A stretch of 45,899 nucleotides of DNA from Bacteroidota bacterium (GCA_013286235.1 JABDGE010000026.1:1-45899); one strand, 5' to 3'. Shown: positions 18,477-27,500, numbered from the stretch's first letter. The notes: generated from the sequence alone by a model not told the origin. Numbers and translations are program-made.

Positions 18477-18938
18477 TTATTCAACACGGTAATATTTGTA
18501 AGCATTATAAGCGATCGGGATGCCAAATACAATACCAAAGCTAACCCACCCTATAAACGTTTCAGCAAGTCTGAAGGGGCCTGCCGGGAGGGGTGTGAGC
18601 CTTAAAATCACCTGCTCCATCACCTGGTTCACAAAAACCGCGTAAAGCATCCCCACAAGATATTTATTAAAGGCCAAAAACCTGAATTTGGGAAATACCC
18701 AAAAGAAAAAAAGCGTAAACGAAAATGCGATAAAATAGTGGAAAAACAAACCGAGGAATGCCGCTGCCGTGCCTCCCTTTATTGCTGCCGGTATACCCAG
18801 TGCTCCCCCCGCGATGTAGTTGAACATTTTTTCAGGAAATTTGCCGGATACGATATAGACGCTAATAAATGCCGAAAGAATGTCGGTGGTGCCGACGAAT
18901 AAACCTGTTAAAAGTACTGTTTTGAAGAACTTGCTCAT
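18477..18938 (-). CDS. YagU-like (DUF1440-like) membrane protein
   Basis: A 153-residue protein with four hydrophobic segments (about 8-30, 38-80 as two, 88-112, 128-148) and a pattern resembling YagU/DUF1440 proteins: an LTGLFVGTTDILSAFI start and a central GGALGIPAAIKGG-x-FLGLFFHYFIAF. It is the first gene of a pair with the FtsX permease and divergent from the HTH gene, with 91 bases between starts. A role in acid or stress tolerance is known for E. coli YagU only, and transfer of that role is not justified. Family assignment is moderate. Confidence 0.55.
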   Translation of the reverse strand: MSKFFKTVLLTGLFVGTTDILSAFISVYIVSGKFPEKMFNYIAGGALGIPAAIKGGTAAAFLGLFFHYFIAFSFTLFFFWVFPKFRFLAFNKYLVGMLYAVFVNQVMEQVILRLTPLPAGPFRLAETFIGWVSFGIVFGIPIAYNAYKYYRVE

Positions 18939-19029
18939 TTTGGATGGTTTTTAAGTTTTAAGATTAAATTTGCTTTAGTCGCTATAGCGTTATTTTTTTA
19001 GCAAACTTAGCCGGGGTAATTTCAAATTC

Positions 19030-20346
19030 ATGTTCAAAAGTCATTCAATAAAGTTCAAAACACAGGCAAAAGAGCCAGTTGAGCACCGCCTGGTGAATAT
19101 TTGCATGACCGAACTTTGCAAAAACACGGGTTTTGCCGATTCACAAAATTTGGTTCAACGCGACCTTGTTTTTTTATGTGATCGCATTGAATCTAAAACC
19201 GGGGTAATTATCAGCTTGTCGACTATCAAGCGGTTGCTGAACGGGCAGTTTTCCCGCTTGCCGCAAATCGCGACGCTGGATGCGATAGCCGTAACCGCCG
19301 GGTATCAAAACTGGCAGCAGTTTAAGATCAGTAAAAACCTGGAAGTGCATCAAAACGGAAAGGGAAACAATGAAAAATCAGCCTCGCCAGCGCCCGGGGG
19401 TGCGAAAACTTTTAATGCCAGGGTGCTCTGGTGGGCAGTACCGGTATCGTTAGTGGCTGTGTGTCTTGGCGTGATGATGACAAGCAGGAAACCCGCGCTG
19501 GCCGGAGTTGACAAAGCCAGGTTCTCGGCCAGAAAGGTTACCGGTAACGATATTCCGAATACGGTTGTCTTCAGCTTCAATGTTGATTCGGTAGCGGCTG
19601 ACAGCTTTTTTATACAGCAATCATGGGACAAGAACCGGCGCGTACGGGTATTTAAACACAACTATACGCTTACTGACATTTACTACGAGCCCGGCTACCA
19701 TGTGGCCAAACTGATCGCTAATGATAAAATAATTAAAACCTTTGATGTTAGCATCCCCACCGACCGCTGGGTGTTTTACGCCAAAGAAGGTACTGCCAAG
19801 GGCCTGCCTAAATATATCGGAGCGGATGTCGCCAGGGGGCCTTCTTTAAAGCTGACGAAAGGTGACCTGGAGAAAAGCAGGATCGACATTCAAAAGGAAA
19901 ACGTATATGTTAACGCTTATTTCCCTTCGCGCATTGAAAGCAGCAGCGATAATTTTGTACTAAGGTTCCGCATAAAGGTTGATGAGCTGAAAAATGAACC
20001 CTGCCCTTTTTTGATGAGCGAGGTTTTTTGCCAGCGGCAGTTTATCTATTTTACAAGCACCCTGAAGGGCTGCACCAGCGAATTAGCCTGCCAGTTTGGA
20101 GAAAACGAGTTGAACGGCAAAACCACCGATCTTTCGGCATTGGGAAGCAACGTAAGGACCTGGCAAAACGTGGAGTTTAGGGTACAAGACAAAAATGCGA
20201 CCATCAGCATTAATGGTACTAAAGTATTCTCCGCCGTTTATCATCGCTCCTGCGGGCTGATAACCGGCATCGGTTTTATCTCCAATGGATTATGCGAAGT
20301 AGATTCGTTGGCTATGGAAACCATTGAGGGGAAGGAAATTTATTAA
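19030..20346 (+). CDS. Membrane-anchored HTH-like protein with lectin-like outer domain
   Basis: A 438-residue protein. The first 115 residues look like a helical DNA-binding domain: LSTIKRLLNGQFSRLPQIATLDAIAVTAGY resembles a recognition-helix region, followed by WQQFK. A basic linker and one transmembrane helix (about 136-155, LWWAVPVSLVAVCLGVMM) follow. The remaining 280 residues are beta-rich and should be periplasmic. Part of this (about 290-435) has the look of a concanavalin A-like jelly roll (FVLRFRIKVDEL, WQNVEFRVQDKNATISINGTKVF, and a closing GFISNGLCEVDSLAME). The layout resembles ToxR/CadC-type one-component sensors, in which a DNA-binding domain is tethered to an outer sensor. It is divergent from the YagU-like/FtsX pair, so it may regulate them. 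The function is inferred. Confidence 0.55.
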   Translation: MFKSHSIKFKTQAKEPVEHRLVNICMTELCKNTGFADSQNLVQRDLVFLCDRIESKTGVIISLSTIKRLLNGQFSRLPQIATLDAIAVTAGYQNWQQFKISKNLEVHQNGKGNNEKSASPAPGGAKTFNARVLWWAVPVSLVAVCLGVMMTSRKPALAGVDKARFSARKVTGNDIPNTVVFSFNVDSVAADSFFIQQSWDKNRRVRVFKHNYTLTDIYYEPGYHVAKLIANDKIIKTFDVSIPTDRWVFYAKEGTAKGLPKYIGADVARGPSLKLTKGDLEKSRIDIQKENVYVNAYFPSRIESSSDNFVLRFRIKVDELKNEPCPFLMSEVFCQRQFIYFTSTLKGCTSELACQFGENELNGKTTDLSALGSNVRTWQNVEFRVQDKNATISINGTKVFSAVYHRSCGLITGIGFISNGLCEVDSLAMETIEGKEIY

Positions 20347-20443
20347 ATCTATTTCTTCTCCAAAAAGGTACTTTCTTGATTGAATTGTGATCAAGCGACA
20401 TTTGAACTATGGTCACACTATTATCCCTGCGGCCGCCGAAGCT

Positions 20444-21226
20444 TTAGTGAAGGCGTCCAAAGTCATGTTTTAAATTGTAGTCGAGGGTTTGGGCGCTCCA
20501 GTAGCCGCAGCCCAAGATTCGGCGGATGGTCATAATAGGGTCGCCGGGATCGCGCGGTTCGCTGAGCTGGAAAGCGGCTTTAAATCCGAGCTTATGCAGC
20601 TCCGGTAAGCCGGCGGAGTTCCATTCGCCAAAAGGGAAAGCGAAATATTTGACGGGCTGCCCGGTAATTTTCTCCAGTTTTTTGGTGGGTTTATCTATTT
20701 GTATTTCCCAATCCTGGTCTTTGTATTTCTTAAAATTGGTATGGTCCTGTGTGTGGCAGGCAATCACATTGCCTTCGTCAAACAGCTGTTTTATTTGCAG
20801 CTTGTCCATGTAATGCTTGTTTTTGGCAATGTTGGTCGTGGTGATAAAAAATACGCCTTTAAAACCATATTTTATCAATTCGGGACGGGCAACCTCAAAC
20901 TGATCGCCATCGGTATCGTCAAACGTGAGCACAATGGCTTTTGCCGGTAATTGCCTGCCTTTGGTAAGGTAATCAACCAGTTCATCCGGCAAAATGGTAT
21001 GCCAGCCGCTGTCGGCCAGCATTTTCATATGCGTTTTAAAAGTTGCCGGCGGAATAATATAATCTTTATCCGCCAGCTTATCGCTTGGCCGCCAGTTGCG
21101 TATCTGGTGGTAGCAGATCACCGGCACCTGTTTGCGAGCCAGGATAGCCGCACCGTTTGCAGGCTGCGCCGACAAACCGAGGGCAAAAAAACAAATGGAT
21201 GCGAGGGTTATGAGGGTTTTTAACAC
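20444..21226 (-). CDS. Exported polysaccharide deacetylase (NodB/CE4)
   Basis: A 260-residue protein with a signal peptide (MLKTLITLASICFFALGLSAQ). The NodB motifs are present: TFDD (Asp103-Asp104, catalytic base and metal ligand), the zinc motif HTQDH (His158 and His162), and later FAFPFGEWN. CE4 enzymes remove N- or O-acetyl groups from peptidoglycan, chitin-type or exopolysaccharides. The CYHQI start of the domain is typical of the group that includes PgaB/IcaB-like and peptidoglycan deacetylases. It is convergent with the HTH-membrane gene and has no biosynthetic neighbours, so the substrate is open. Confidence 0.85.
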   Translation of the reverse strand: MLKTLITLASICFFALGLSAQPANGAAILARKQVPVICYHQIRNWRPSDKLADKDYIIPPATFKTHMKMLADSGWHTILPDELVDYLTKGRQLPAKAIVLTFDDTDGDQFEVARPELIKYGFKGVFFITTTNIAKNKHYMDKLQIKQLFDEGNVIACHTQDHTNFKKYKDQDWEIQIDKPTKKLEKITGQPVKYFAFPFGEWNSAGLPELHKLGFKAAFQLSEPRDPGDPIMTIRRILGCGYWSAQTLDYNLKHDFGRLH

Positions 21227-21445
21227 GGAATAAATTTGTCGTGCGTAAAGTTACCTGGCTGTTTTAAATTTCAATTCGTTTTTTATAATTTTTTTGGGGT
21301 GCCCGGATGCCGGCAACTTAGCTTGTTATGCGCAGTGGTTCGTTATTAAGCTGTTAAAGGCAGACTCAAAATTACCGGAATGTCAGCGGGACGTTGACAG
21401 GGAGATGGGTTCGAGCGGAATGCTCGAACCGGCGGCGGTTAAAAA

Positions 21446-22606
21446 TTAATGTCCGCTAAATACAGCCAGCATCTTCTCAAGCGCACCTTCCGAGTGCATC
21501 CGCTCGCCGTTTTCAAGTGATTGTTTTGCTGCCACTGCCGCTCTTTGGCGCATCGCTGTTTCATAGGAAAAGATAGCTTCCTGCAAGGTGGAGTATTTAT
21601 CAGACGTTAAACATTCACTCAATTCCAAAGAATCAAGCATAGCCATATTTGCGCCTTCGCCTGCAAATGGCGGCATCACGTGGGCGGCATCGCCAATCAT
21701 TGTCAGGTTGGGTAAGGTTTCCCAGGTTTGATCTAAGGGCATACAATAAATGGGACGTGGAATAAAGGGCGTTGCCGCATTTTCAAACAGTTCGTACCAA
21801 ATACTGCTCCAGTCACTGTATTCTTTTTTAAACCAGGCCAATAATTGTTTTCTATCGGAATAGTCCAGGCCATTACCTGTTACCCAGTTTTCATCTGCTT
21901 TGAAGGTTGCATAAAAACCAAGACCACCATTTTCTTTTTGACCGCCGAGTATATTTCTTCCATTTCCGAAAGCCATTACTTTCCCGCCATTGAGCAATGC
22001 ATAAATATGAGGAGCAGCTTTTTTCGCGTCATAAACATTGAGCTCAAGCATAACAACGCCTGAATAAAAAGATTTGATCGGGGTGATATATGGGCGGATC
22101 CGGGAATTGGCGCCATCAGCTGCAACAACCATATCTGCGTAGGCAGATGAACCGTTTTTAAAATGCAGCAACCAGCCTTCGTTTTGTTTTTCCATCGAAA
22201 CAAATTGACTGTTCCACACAACCGTTCCCGGTTGTAATGACTGCAGCAATATCTTCCGCAATGCGCCACGGTTGATTTCAGGGCTGGAAGGATTACTGTC
22301 GACATCCTCACCTGGTTTGGTTTCATGGTCGCTCAAAAATACTTTTGCGCGTTCGTTTACGATGATCTTTTTATCCGCACCGACATGAACGTTGTGATTA
22401 AACTCTTCTAACAAGTTTGCCTTGCTTAACGCTGCATAACCTGATCCTTCATGCATATCAAGCGGTGAGCCCTGCACCCGGGCCTCCTTGTTCAGATCTC
22501 TTTCGTATAGTTTTACATTCGCACCCTTTAGTTGTAAAAGTCGTGCTAAGGTTAGTCCGCTGGGGCCGCCGCCGATAATGGCGATTTGTTTATTTTGTAT
22601 CAACAT
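21446..22606 (-). CDS. FAD-dependent monooxygenase, TetX-like
   Basis: A 386-residue group A flavoprotein monooxygenase. The N-terminus has the dinucleotide-binding GxGxxG (IAIIGGGPSGLTLARLL, 8-24) and the acidic end of beta2 (YER). The C-terminal FAD motif is MIGDAAHVMPPFAGEGANMAMLDSLELS. The overall sequence, including YERDLNKEARVQGSPLDMHEGSG, the region PEINRGALRKILLQSL and the EYSDW block, follows the tetracycline-inactivating TetX family closely. TetX hydroxylates tetracyclines using NADPH and O2. Many environmental TetX relatives in Sphingobacteriia act on other substrates, so resistance is possible but not shown. It is separated by 173 bases from a second monooxygenase gene in the same direction. 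Confidence 0.8.
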   Translation of the reverse strand: MLIQNKQIAIIGGGPSGLTLARLLQLKGANVKLYERDLNKEARVQGSPLDMHEGSGYAALSKANLLEEFNHNVHVGADKKIIVNERAKVFLSDHETKPGEDVDSNPSSPEINRGALRKILLQSLQPGTVVWNSQFVSMEKQNEGWLLHFKNGSSAYADMVVAADGANSRIRPYITPIKSFYSGVVMLELNVYDAKKAAPHIYALLNGGKVMAFGNGRNILGGQKENGGLGFYATFKADENWVTGNGLDYSDRKQLLAWFKKEYSDWSSIWYELFENAATPFIPRPIYCMPLDQTWETLPNLTMIGDAAHVMPPFAGEGANMAMLDSLELSECLTSDKYSTLQEAIFSYETAMRQRAAVAAKQSLENGERMHSEGALEKMLAVFSGH

Positions 22607-22730
22607 GCTTTATTTAGTATTGCGATACAAAATTGCGGAATGATCCCCGGCCAGGATTGTATAAACACGACAAATTGTGTTTTATCGCGCCGGTACAGTT
22701 TGACGCCTGAACCGACGGGCAACTACAAAT

Positions 22731-22760
22731 AAAAAGCTCCCGATTTCCGGAAGGCTTTTT
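22731..22760 (-). terminator. Rho-independent terminator after second monooxygenase gene
   Basis: On the minus strand the stem AAAAAG-CTTCCG pairs with CGGGAG-CTTTTT (one bulged C, one G-T pair, five-base loop), ending in a T run. It lies 20 bases after the stop of the monooxygenase at 22780-23907 and should separate it from the TetX-like gene. Confidence 0.65.
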
Positions 22761-22779
22761 ATTATCATGCTTATAATTT

Positions 22780-23907
22780 TTATAAATTGGAAAAACCCTC
22801 CGTGTTTCTTTTGCGAATAGCTTCTTCGGTTCTTGGAATAAAATTTTCTTTTACATTTAATTCGGCTGCGGCCTGAACTTCCTCAATAAAAGGGCGCAAA
22901 TTTTTGTTGTAGTCCTGGAACGCTGATTCAAAACCTCCGTTGTGTTTTTGTAAAGCATCGGCTAATACGGTAGCTCCACTTATTGACAGCGAGGCACCCA
23001 TTCCTGCAGCTGGCGAAGCGCAATAGCCTGCATCGCCTACCAACGCAACCCTGCCTTTTGTCCACGACGGCATTTTTATTTGACAGAACTTATCGAAATA
23101 GAAATCTTTCGAATGCTGCACTTCTTCCAATAATTCCGCGGTTCTCCAGCTTTGTCCCTCAAACTGTTCCAAAATAATTTTTCGTTGTTGTTGCTCATCA
23201 CGATAATCGTAAGGAATTTCGTTTTCTGAATTGAAGCAAAAAATGATATCCGTTTTATTGTTGTAAGCATTCAGCATAATAGCTTTGTTTGGCACACCAT
23301 ACATTTGCATTGTTTTTTGTTTTACCAGTAATTTGTTGACGATGGTGATAGAAAAATAGGCCCCAAGAAAATGTGTGTAGTCCGTTTCGCTGCCAAACCA
23401 AATTCTTCTCACACCTGAATGCACCCCATCGCAGCCAAGCACCAGGTCAAATGCCCGTTGCGAACCATTTTTAAACGTAACTTGTATATCGTCTTTGGTT
23501 TCGCTTAGGGCTGTTATGCTGTTGTTAAAAATAAATTCAACATCATTTTTTAACCGGTCAAATAAAATACCCACAAATTTGTCCCGTTCAATTTCGATGT
23601 CATCATCGGGAAGTTCCCCACCCTCGTTCCTCAGCGACATGGAGCCTTCTGTAATATCTCCGGCATTTTTAAATTCTACCATTTCCACATGCAACCTGTT
23701 TGATTTTAACTGCTCAATAATTCCCATACGCTTAGCGGCGTCGGCGGCAGTTCCCTTTATATCAACAGCCCCGCCGGCGGTTCGTGGTTCGTTTGCAATT
23801 TCAACAACAGTTACTTTGTAACCCAACTTGTTCATCCAATAAGCGGTTGAAAGTCCGGCCATACTTGCACCTGAGACGAGTATATTTTTTTCTTTTAACG
23901 TTTCCAT
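22780..23907 (-). CDS. FAD-dependent monooxygenase
   Basis: A 375-residue flavoprotein of the same fold as its downstream neighbour but only distantly related to it. It shows the N-terminal FAD motif (ILVSGASMAGLSTAYWMNKLG), the middle DG motif (FDLVLGCDGVHSGVRR) and the C-terminal GDAGY motif (RVALVGDAGYCASPAAGMGASLSISGA). Such enzymes hydroxylate small aromatic or polyketide-like compounds with NAD(P)H. The gene starts 80 bases below the AraC-type regulator gene on the same strand, which makes that regulator a candidate controller. The substrate is unknown. Confidence 0.8.
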   Translation of the reverse strand: METLKEKNILVSGASMAGLSTAYWMNKLGYKVTVVEIANEPRTAGGAVDIKGTAADAAKRMGIIEQLKSNRLHVEMVEFKNAGDITEGSMSLRNEGGELPDDDIEIERDKFVGILFDRLKNDVEFIFNNSITALSETKDDIQVTFKNGSQRAFDLVLGCDGVHSGVRRIWFGSETDYTHFLGAYFSITIVNKLLVKQKTMQMYGVPNKAIMLNAYNNKTDIIFCFNSENEIPYDYRDEQQQRKIILEQFEGQSWRTAELLEEVQHSKDFYFDKFCQIKMPSWTKGRVALVGDAGYCASPAAGMGASLSISGATVLADALQKHNGGFESAFQDYNKNLRPFIEEVQAAAELNVKENFIPRTEEAIRKRNTEGFSNL

Positions 23908-23986
23908 TTTTTATACGAGTGTTTTGTGCTGCAAAGAAACATCGTATAAATAGGCCGAACAACGGCAAAAAAGGGTAAGTATTGGA

Positions 23987-24844
23987 CTATTCGTGGTTTT
24001 TGTTCCGGAAAGCTAAAGCAGTCATTCCTGTAACTTTGGTAAACAGCCGTGAAAAATAAGGGTAATCATCAAAGCCCAATTCGGTTGCGATTTCTTTTAC
24101 CGATTTACCGGAATGATAAAGCAAGCGTTTGGCTTCTAAAATAATACGCTGCTGAATGTGATGTGAAACGGAATAACCTGTTGTGTTTTTTACACATTCG
24201 TTCAGGTAAGGCGCAGAGATGTTGAGCTTTTGGGCGTACGCGGACGGCTGTTTGACTGTGGTATAATTACGCTCCAATATTTCATTGAAGGCTTTGGTAA
24301 CCGTTTCAAATCGTGAAAGCTTGTCTGCTGATTTCGTCAGTTCAATATATTGTGAAATACCTAATGCCACCAATGCATTGCAAGTATCTTTTAGTAAGGA
24401 ATGATATAGCTTGTTATGTTTCCTTTCAAAAAATTTTATGCCAAGCGATACCGCTTCAGAAATAATTGAAAACGTTGATTGCTGCAACACTAAGGGTTTT
24501 GCAGGGGTGACGCCTTCCAACAATTCGAGGTATTCAGGGTTCAAATTTTCATTATTGATTGCCCAACTGCTGACTGCTACATTTTCAGATGCCAATATAA
24601 GATGTACCTGGTTGGGGTGCATGTAGATGAGAGACGGAGCCTTAATTTGATACGTTTGAAAATCAATTTCAATGGAAACTGTTCCGTTTTCGAGCAGGAA
24701 GAATGAATGGTAGTCGTGCCGGTGTGCCTGTTTTGCTTCCTTGAACGTGCGTAAATCTTCAGCTGATAGCTTTTCAATGGCAATACCTGCGCTGTGCCCG
24801 TCATCAAAATAATTTACCGGAATGGATTCGTTTTTCTTACGCAT
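23987..24844 (-). CDS. AraC-family transcriptional regulator
   Basis: A 285-residue regulator. The N-terminal part (about 1-170) has a cupin-like sensing pattern (HRHDYHSFFLLENGTVSIEIDFQTYQI...LIYMHPNQVH). The C-terminal 100 residues form the double HTH of AraC/XylS proteins: YAQKLNISAPYLNECVKNTTGYSVSHHIQQRIILEAKRLLYHSGKSVKEIATELGFDDYPYFSRLFTKVTGMTALAFR, all in place. It lies directly upstream of the monooxygenase gene (80-base gap, same strand), so it may act on it, or respond to the same small molecule. The ligand is unknown. Confidence 0.9.
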   Translation of the reverse strand: MRKKNESIPVNYFDDGHSAGIAIEKLSAEDLRTFKEAKQAHRHDYHSFFLLENGTVSIEIDFQTYQIKAPSLIYMHPNQVHLILASENVAVSSWAINNENLNPEYLELLEGVTPAKPLVLQQSTFSIISEAVSLGIKFFERKHNKLYHSLLKDTCNALVALGISQYIELTKSADKLSRFETVTKAFNEILERNYTTVKQPSAYAQKLNISAPYLNECVKNTTGYSVSHHIQQRIILEAKRLLYHSGKSVKEIATELGFDDYPYFSRLFTKVTGMTALAFRNKNHE

Positions 24845-24903
24845 TAGCTGTTTAGCTCACGATATAAAGTTAATGGTTTGAACGGCTTCCCGCATTTGCC
24901 GGC

Positions 24904-25467
24904 CTATACCGGCAGGTATTTATTAACTATTTTTCCATTGCTGTATGCGGTTGAACTTTCTAATTCCAGTATTTTTTGCTCCTTAAAAATTGAAAGCCCG
25001 TTTCCGATGGCAACCGGGTTGCTGAAGATATAATATTCATCAATAAGGTTCTGACTGATGAGCGAGCTTACAAAATTGGCGCCGCCATAAACCATGATAT
25101 CCTTGCCTGGTTCTTTTTTCAGCGCCTCTACTGCAGCAACAAGGTCTCCGTTTTCCACTTCCAGGTTCCTGCCCTTGATCGTTGTTTGCGTACGGCTGAA
25201 AACGATCTTGCGGTGGTTGACCATGAGCTGCGCCAAAGGCTGTTCCCGGCTGTCGGGCTGGTTGTCGACCACATCTTCCCAGTGATCAATGAACTCCCGG
25301 GTCATCTTGCGTCCCAGCAAAATGGTATCGCAAGTGCCGGCCAGCTCAATGATGTACCGGAACATGGATTCATCCCGTTTGCCTATCCACACCCATTCCG
25401 ACTCGCCATTCGGGCCGGCTACAAAACCATCCAGGGTCATTTGCATCTGTAATTTTAGTTTTCGCAT
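24904..25467 (-). CDS. DHFR-like (RibD C-terminal) family protein, copy 1
   Basis: A 187-residue protein of the RibD C-terminal/dihydrofolate-reductase-like fold. It begins MRKLKLQMQMTLDGFVAG, the standard opening of this family. It has the NADPH-binding GRKMTREFI region, the HRKIVFSRTQ block and the closing GKDIMVYGGANFVSSLISQNLIDEYYIFSNPVAIGNGLSIF. These proteins are usually annotated as putative reductases without a known substrate. True folate or riboflavin function is unlikely, as there are several paralogues in the window. This copy is the most divergent of the four. Confidence 0.85.
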   Translation of the reverse strand: MRKLKLQMQMTLDGFVAGPNGESEWVWIGKRDESMFRYIIELAGTCDTILLGRKMTREFIDHWEDVVDNQPDSREQPLAQLMVNHRKIVFSRTQTTIKGRNLEVENGDLVAAVEALKKEPGKDIMVYGGANFVSSLISQNLIDEYYIFSNPVAIGNGLSIFKEQKILELESSTAYSNGKIVNKYLPV

Positions 25468-25690
25468 AGCAATCGTTTTTTAAAATTGATTTCAATCTAT
25501 CGCAAATATCTGCAAATGGACTATTGTATGAAGCGTGCAATCATGACAAAAAAGGGTGCGTTTTGTGCAAAAAAAGCCTAAACAACCGATATAGCAGCGC
25601 AAAACCTATGAAATCTGCTGAAAATTATTTGGTGAGGTCAGCGGGAAGCTGACAAGGATATATACTCTTAAATAAGCAATTCTTATCCTT

Positions 25691-26116
25691 TCAATGATTA
25701 ATTCCACCTGTAGGTTGATTCAAAAAAGTCCTTAAGGGCTGTGTCAGTTCGAAATAGATACTGTTTTTAGCGTTGAAGGGGCCAATATTGAAGGAGGGTG
25801 GTAATGGGGCATAGTTTTGCTGATTAATGGCATAACCTGCAACGGCTGCGTTAAACGGCAATACAAATAAAGCCGGCAAATATGCATCGGGCTGTGCATC
25901 TTTAATTTTGAACGAAAGGGCCGGAACATAATCCGGCTCGCTGTTGACGAATTCAGCCGGGCCCATTTTGGGTGCGCCGATCTTCCACTTTGATCCTAAA
26001 TTGAAACTAAAGTTAAAGGCTTCTTCCGTGCAGGTGAGCTGTTTTGGCATCCCCGGCTGGGCCTTAGCTCCCGCGATAAGCAGGACAATTATGGCGGTGA
26101 TCAGCATTTTTTTCAT
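25691..26116 (-). CDS. Small exported protein of unknown function
   Basis: A 141-residue protein with a signal peptide (MKKMLITAIIVLLIAGAKAQ). The mature part has one cysteine (LTCTEEAFNF) and a proline-rich second half, with no family I recognise. It is the right size for a periplasmic or secreted protein and has a proper stop. It stands alone: a 220-base gap separates it from the DHFR-like gene below, and the region above carries a dispersed repeat. The function is not inferred. Confidence 0.6.
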   Translation of the reverse strand: MKKMLITAIIVLLIAGAKAQPGMPKQLTCTEEAFNFSFNLGSKWKIGAPKMGPAEFVNSEPDYVPALSFKIKDAQPDAYLPALFVLPFNAAVAGYAINQQNYAPLPPSFNIGPFNAKNSIYFELTQPLRTFLNQPTGGINH

Positions 26117-26281
26117 GGTGAGTTTTCTTACGCATTTTTACAATCGCCGGGTTTAGGTTTTGTTTGAATAACAGGTATAAATTTAAATAAAATAGGATTA
26201 AAACGTTTCCCGTTTTTTACTTATTCCACCTTTAACAACCGCGCAGCTTTTAACCCCTTTTGTATAACTAAAGTCTAAAAG

Positions 26282-26396
26282 TTTTAACACAGAGAACACG
26301 GAGGAGGCACAGAGGCCGTAGAGCCTTTATAGTTTACGAGTTTTTCTCCGTGTTCTCTGCGTCTTCTTTGCGCTCCGTGGTTAAAAATAGATTGCT
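26282..26396. repeat. Dispersed inverted repeat (CACGGAG/CTCCGTG type)
   Basis: Two arms face each other: TTTTAACACAGAGAACACGG (from 26282) and, reversed, TTTTAACCACGGAGCGCAAA at the right end (to about 26396). They share a perfect GAGAACACGGAG/CTCCGTGTTCTC stem (about 26292-26303 and 26346-26357). The wording is that of a repeat family scattered in the intergenic DNA of many bacterial genomes, probably a non-autonomous element or REP-like unit. It carries no gene. Confidence 0.6.
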
Positions 26397-26485
26397 TTCT
26401 ACCAGTTATTTTAGCCGAAACATCAGGCCCCTATTTTAGACTCTCCTAAAACGCTCACAACTAAATTTAAAAAAAGTAAAAAAAA

Positions 26486-26524
26486 TTTGCGAAGCTGATT
26501 GGTTGCACATATATTTGCAACCGA
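26486..26524 (+). promoter_or_regulatory. Promoter with overlapping ArsR-type operator
   Basis: TTTG (26486-26489), 20 bases, then TATATTTG (26510-26517) is a complete Bacteroidota promoter (-33 TTTG and -7 TAnnTTTG). An inverted repeat, TTGGTTGCA (26499-26507) and TGCAACCGA (26516-26524), brackets the -7 box with one mismatch between arms, and GATTGG is repeated just outside. A protein bound here would block RNA polymerase, so the downstream ArsR product very likely represses itself at this site. Confidence 0.75.
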
Positions 26525-26552
26525 TTGGTTTCGTGAATTAGCTAGCAGAATA

Positions 26553-26873
26553 ATGAGAAGAGATATTTTCCAGGCAATTGCCGACCCCACAAGGAGAGCC
26601 ATCATCGCCTTAATTGCGTTGCAGGCAATGACCCCCAATGCCCTTGCCGAACATTTCGACACCACCCGGCAGGCAGTCTCCAAACACCTGCGCATTTTGA
26701 CAGAATGCGAACTGATCAAACAGGAACACAAAGGCAGAGAAATTTATTACCAGCTTGAAATAGACAAGATGAAAGAAATTGACAAATGGATTGAGCAATT
26801 CCGCAAAATTTGGGAAACCCGTTTCAACCAACTGGACGATTTATTAGCAACCATTCAAAAACAGAAAAAATGA
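26553..26873 (+). CDS. ArsR-family repressor
   Basis: A 106-residue winged-helix protein: [69 protein letters not shown]. The recognition helix ([10 protein letters not shown]) and wing (KGREIYY) are clear, and the tail is a short helix. No cysteine cluster for metal sensing is present. It belongs to the metal-independent ArsR branch that is paired with SRPBCC proteins. The ATG at 26553 was chosen because the predicted transcription start lies near 26524; a longer frame from TTG at 26499 would begin inside the promoter. Its stop overlaps the next ATG (ATGA). It probably regulates its own operon. Confidence 0.88.
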   Translation: MRRDIFQAIADPTRRAIIALIALQAMTPNALAEHFDTTRQAVSKHLRILTECELIKQEHKGREIYYQLEIDKMKEIDKWIEQFRKIWETRFNQLDDLLATIQKQKK

Positions 26874-27370
26874 ACAGCGATCTCTTATTAGATTTTTCCG
26901 TAAATAAGGAAAGCAAAACGGTGTACATTGAACGTGAATTTAACGCCGGTCTTGACCTGGTTTGGGAAGTGTGGACAACAGCCGAATTACTCGACCAATG
27001 GTGGGGGCCAAAACCCTTGATCGCAAAAACAAAATTTATGAATTTTGAAGTTGGCGGACGAAGGTTTTATGCAATGGTAAGCCCCGAAGGTCAGGAGCGT
27101 TGGTCTGTTCAGAAGTTTACTTCCATTAGTCCAAAAACCAATTTCAAAACGTCGAATGTTTTTACAGACAAAGATGAAAACCCTGAATTCATAGGTTCTG
27201 AATGGGATTTTACTTTCAGCGAACAAAACGGCATAACAAAAGTGAGCATTACCATTTATAACGAATCACTTGCCCGATTGGAAAAGATGATTGAAATGGG
27301 CACACTCAAAGGATGTGCTTTGCAATTCAAAAACCTGGACGAGTTATTGGAAAAATTGAAGAAGAGCTGA
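26870..27370 (+). CDS. SRPBCC (AHSA1-like) domain protein
   Basis: A 166-residue protein of the START/Bet v1-like SRPBCC superfamily (AHSA1 branch). The signature region [32 protein letters not shown] is intact, followed by beta strands and the final long helix ([28 protein letters not shown]). The fold has a deep hydrophobic cavity for a lipid-like ligand. The ATG at 26870 overlaps the ArsR stop by four bases, so translation is coupled. ArsR-SRPBCC pairs are common, but what the pair senses is usually unknown. No close homologue with a proven ligand can be named. Confidence 0.88.
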   Translation: MNSDLLLDFSVNKESKTVYIEREFNAGLDLVWEVWTTAELLDQWWGPKPLIAKTKFMNFEVGGRRFYAMVSPEGQERWSVQKFTSISPKTNFKTSNVFTDKDENPEFIGSEWDFTFSEQNGITKVSITIYNESLARLEKMIEMGTLKGCALQFKNLDELLEKLKKS

Positions 27371-27500
27371 AGGCAGGTGTGCAGATGTGCGGATGTGCAG
27401 ATATGAGATATGAGATGTGAGAAAAATAGCTAAAAGCGGAAAGCTAAAAGCTAAAAGCAGATGTGAGATATGAGAAAAATAGCTAAAAGCAGAAACGATG
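27371..27500. repeat. Low-complexity direct repeats (agatatgag / agctaaaagc)
   Basis: Repeats of GATATGAGATGTGAGA and GAAAAATAGCTAAAAGC alternate here several times. The same wording recurs at 31915-32175, again directly before a closely similar DHFR-like gene, which suggests that the two stretches and genes were duplicated together. No coding potential is seen. Confidence 0.6.

Noticed and set aside
21446..22606. Naming the gene tet(X) with proven tetracycline resistance
   Set aside because: Family similarity is clear, but environmental relatives often lack the activity and no test is possible here.
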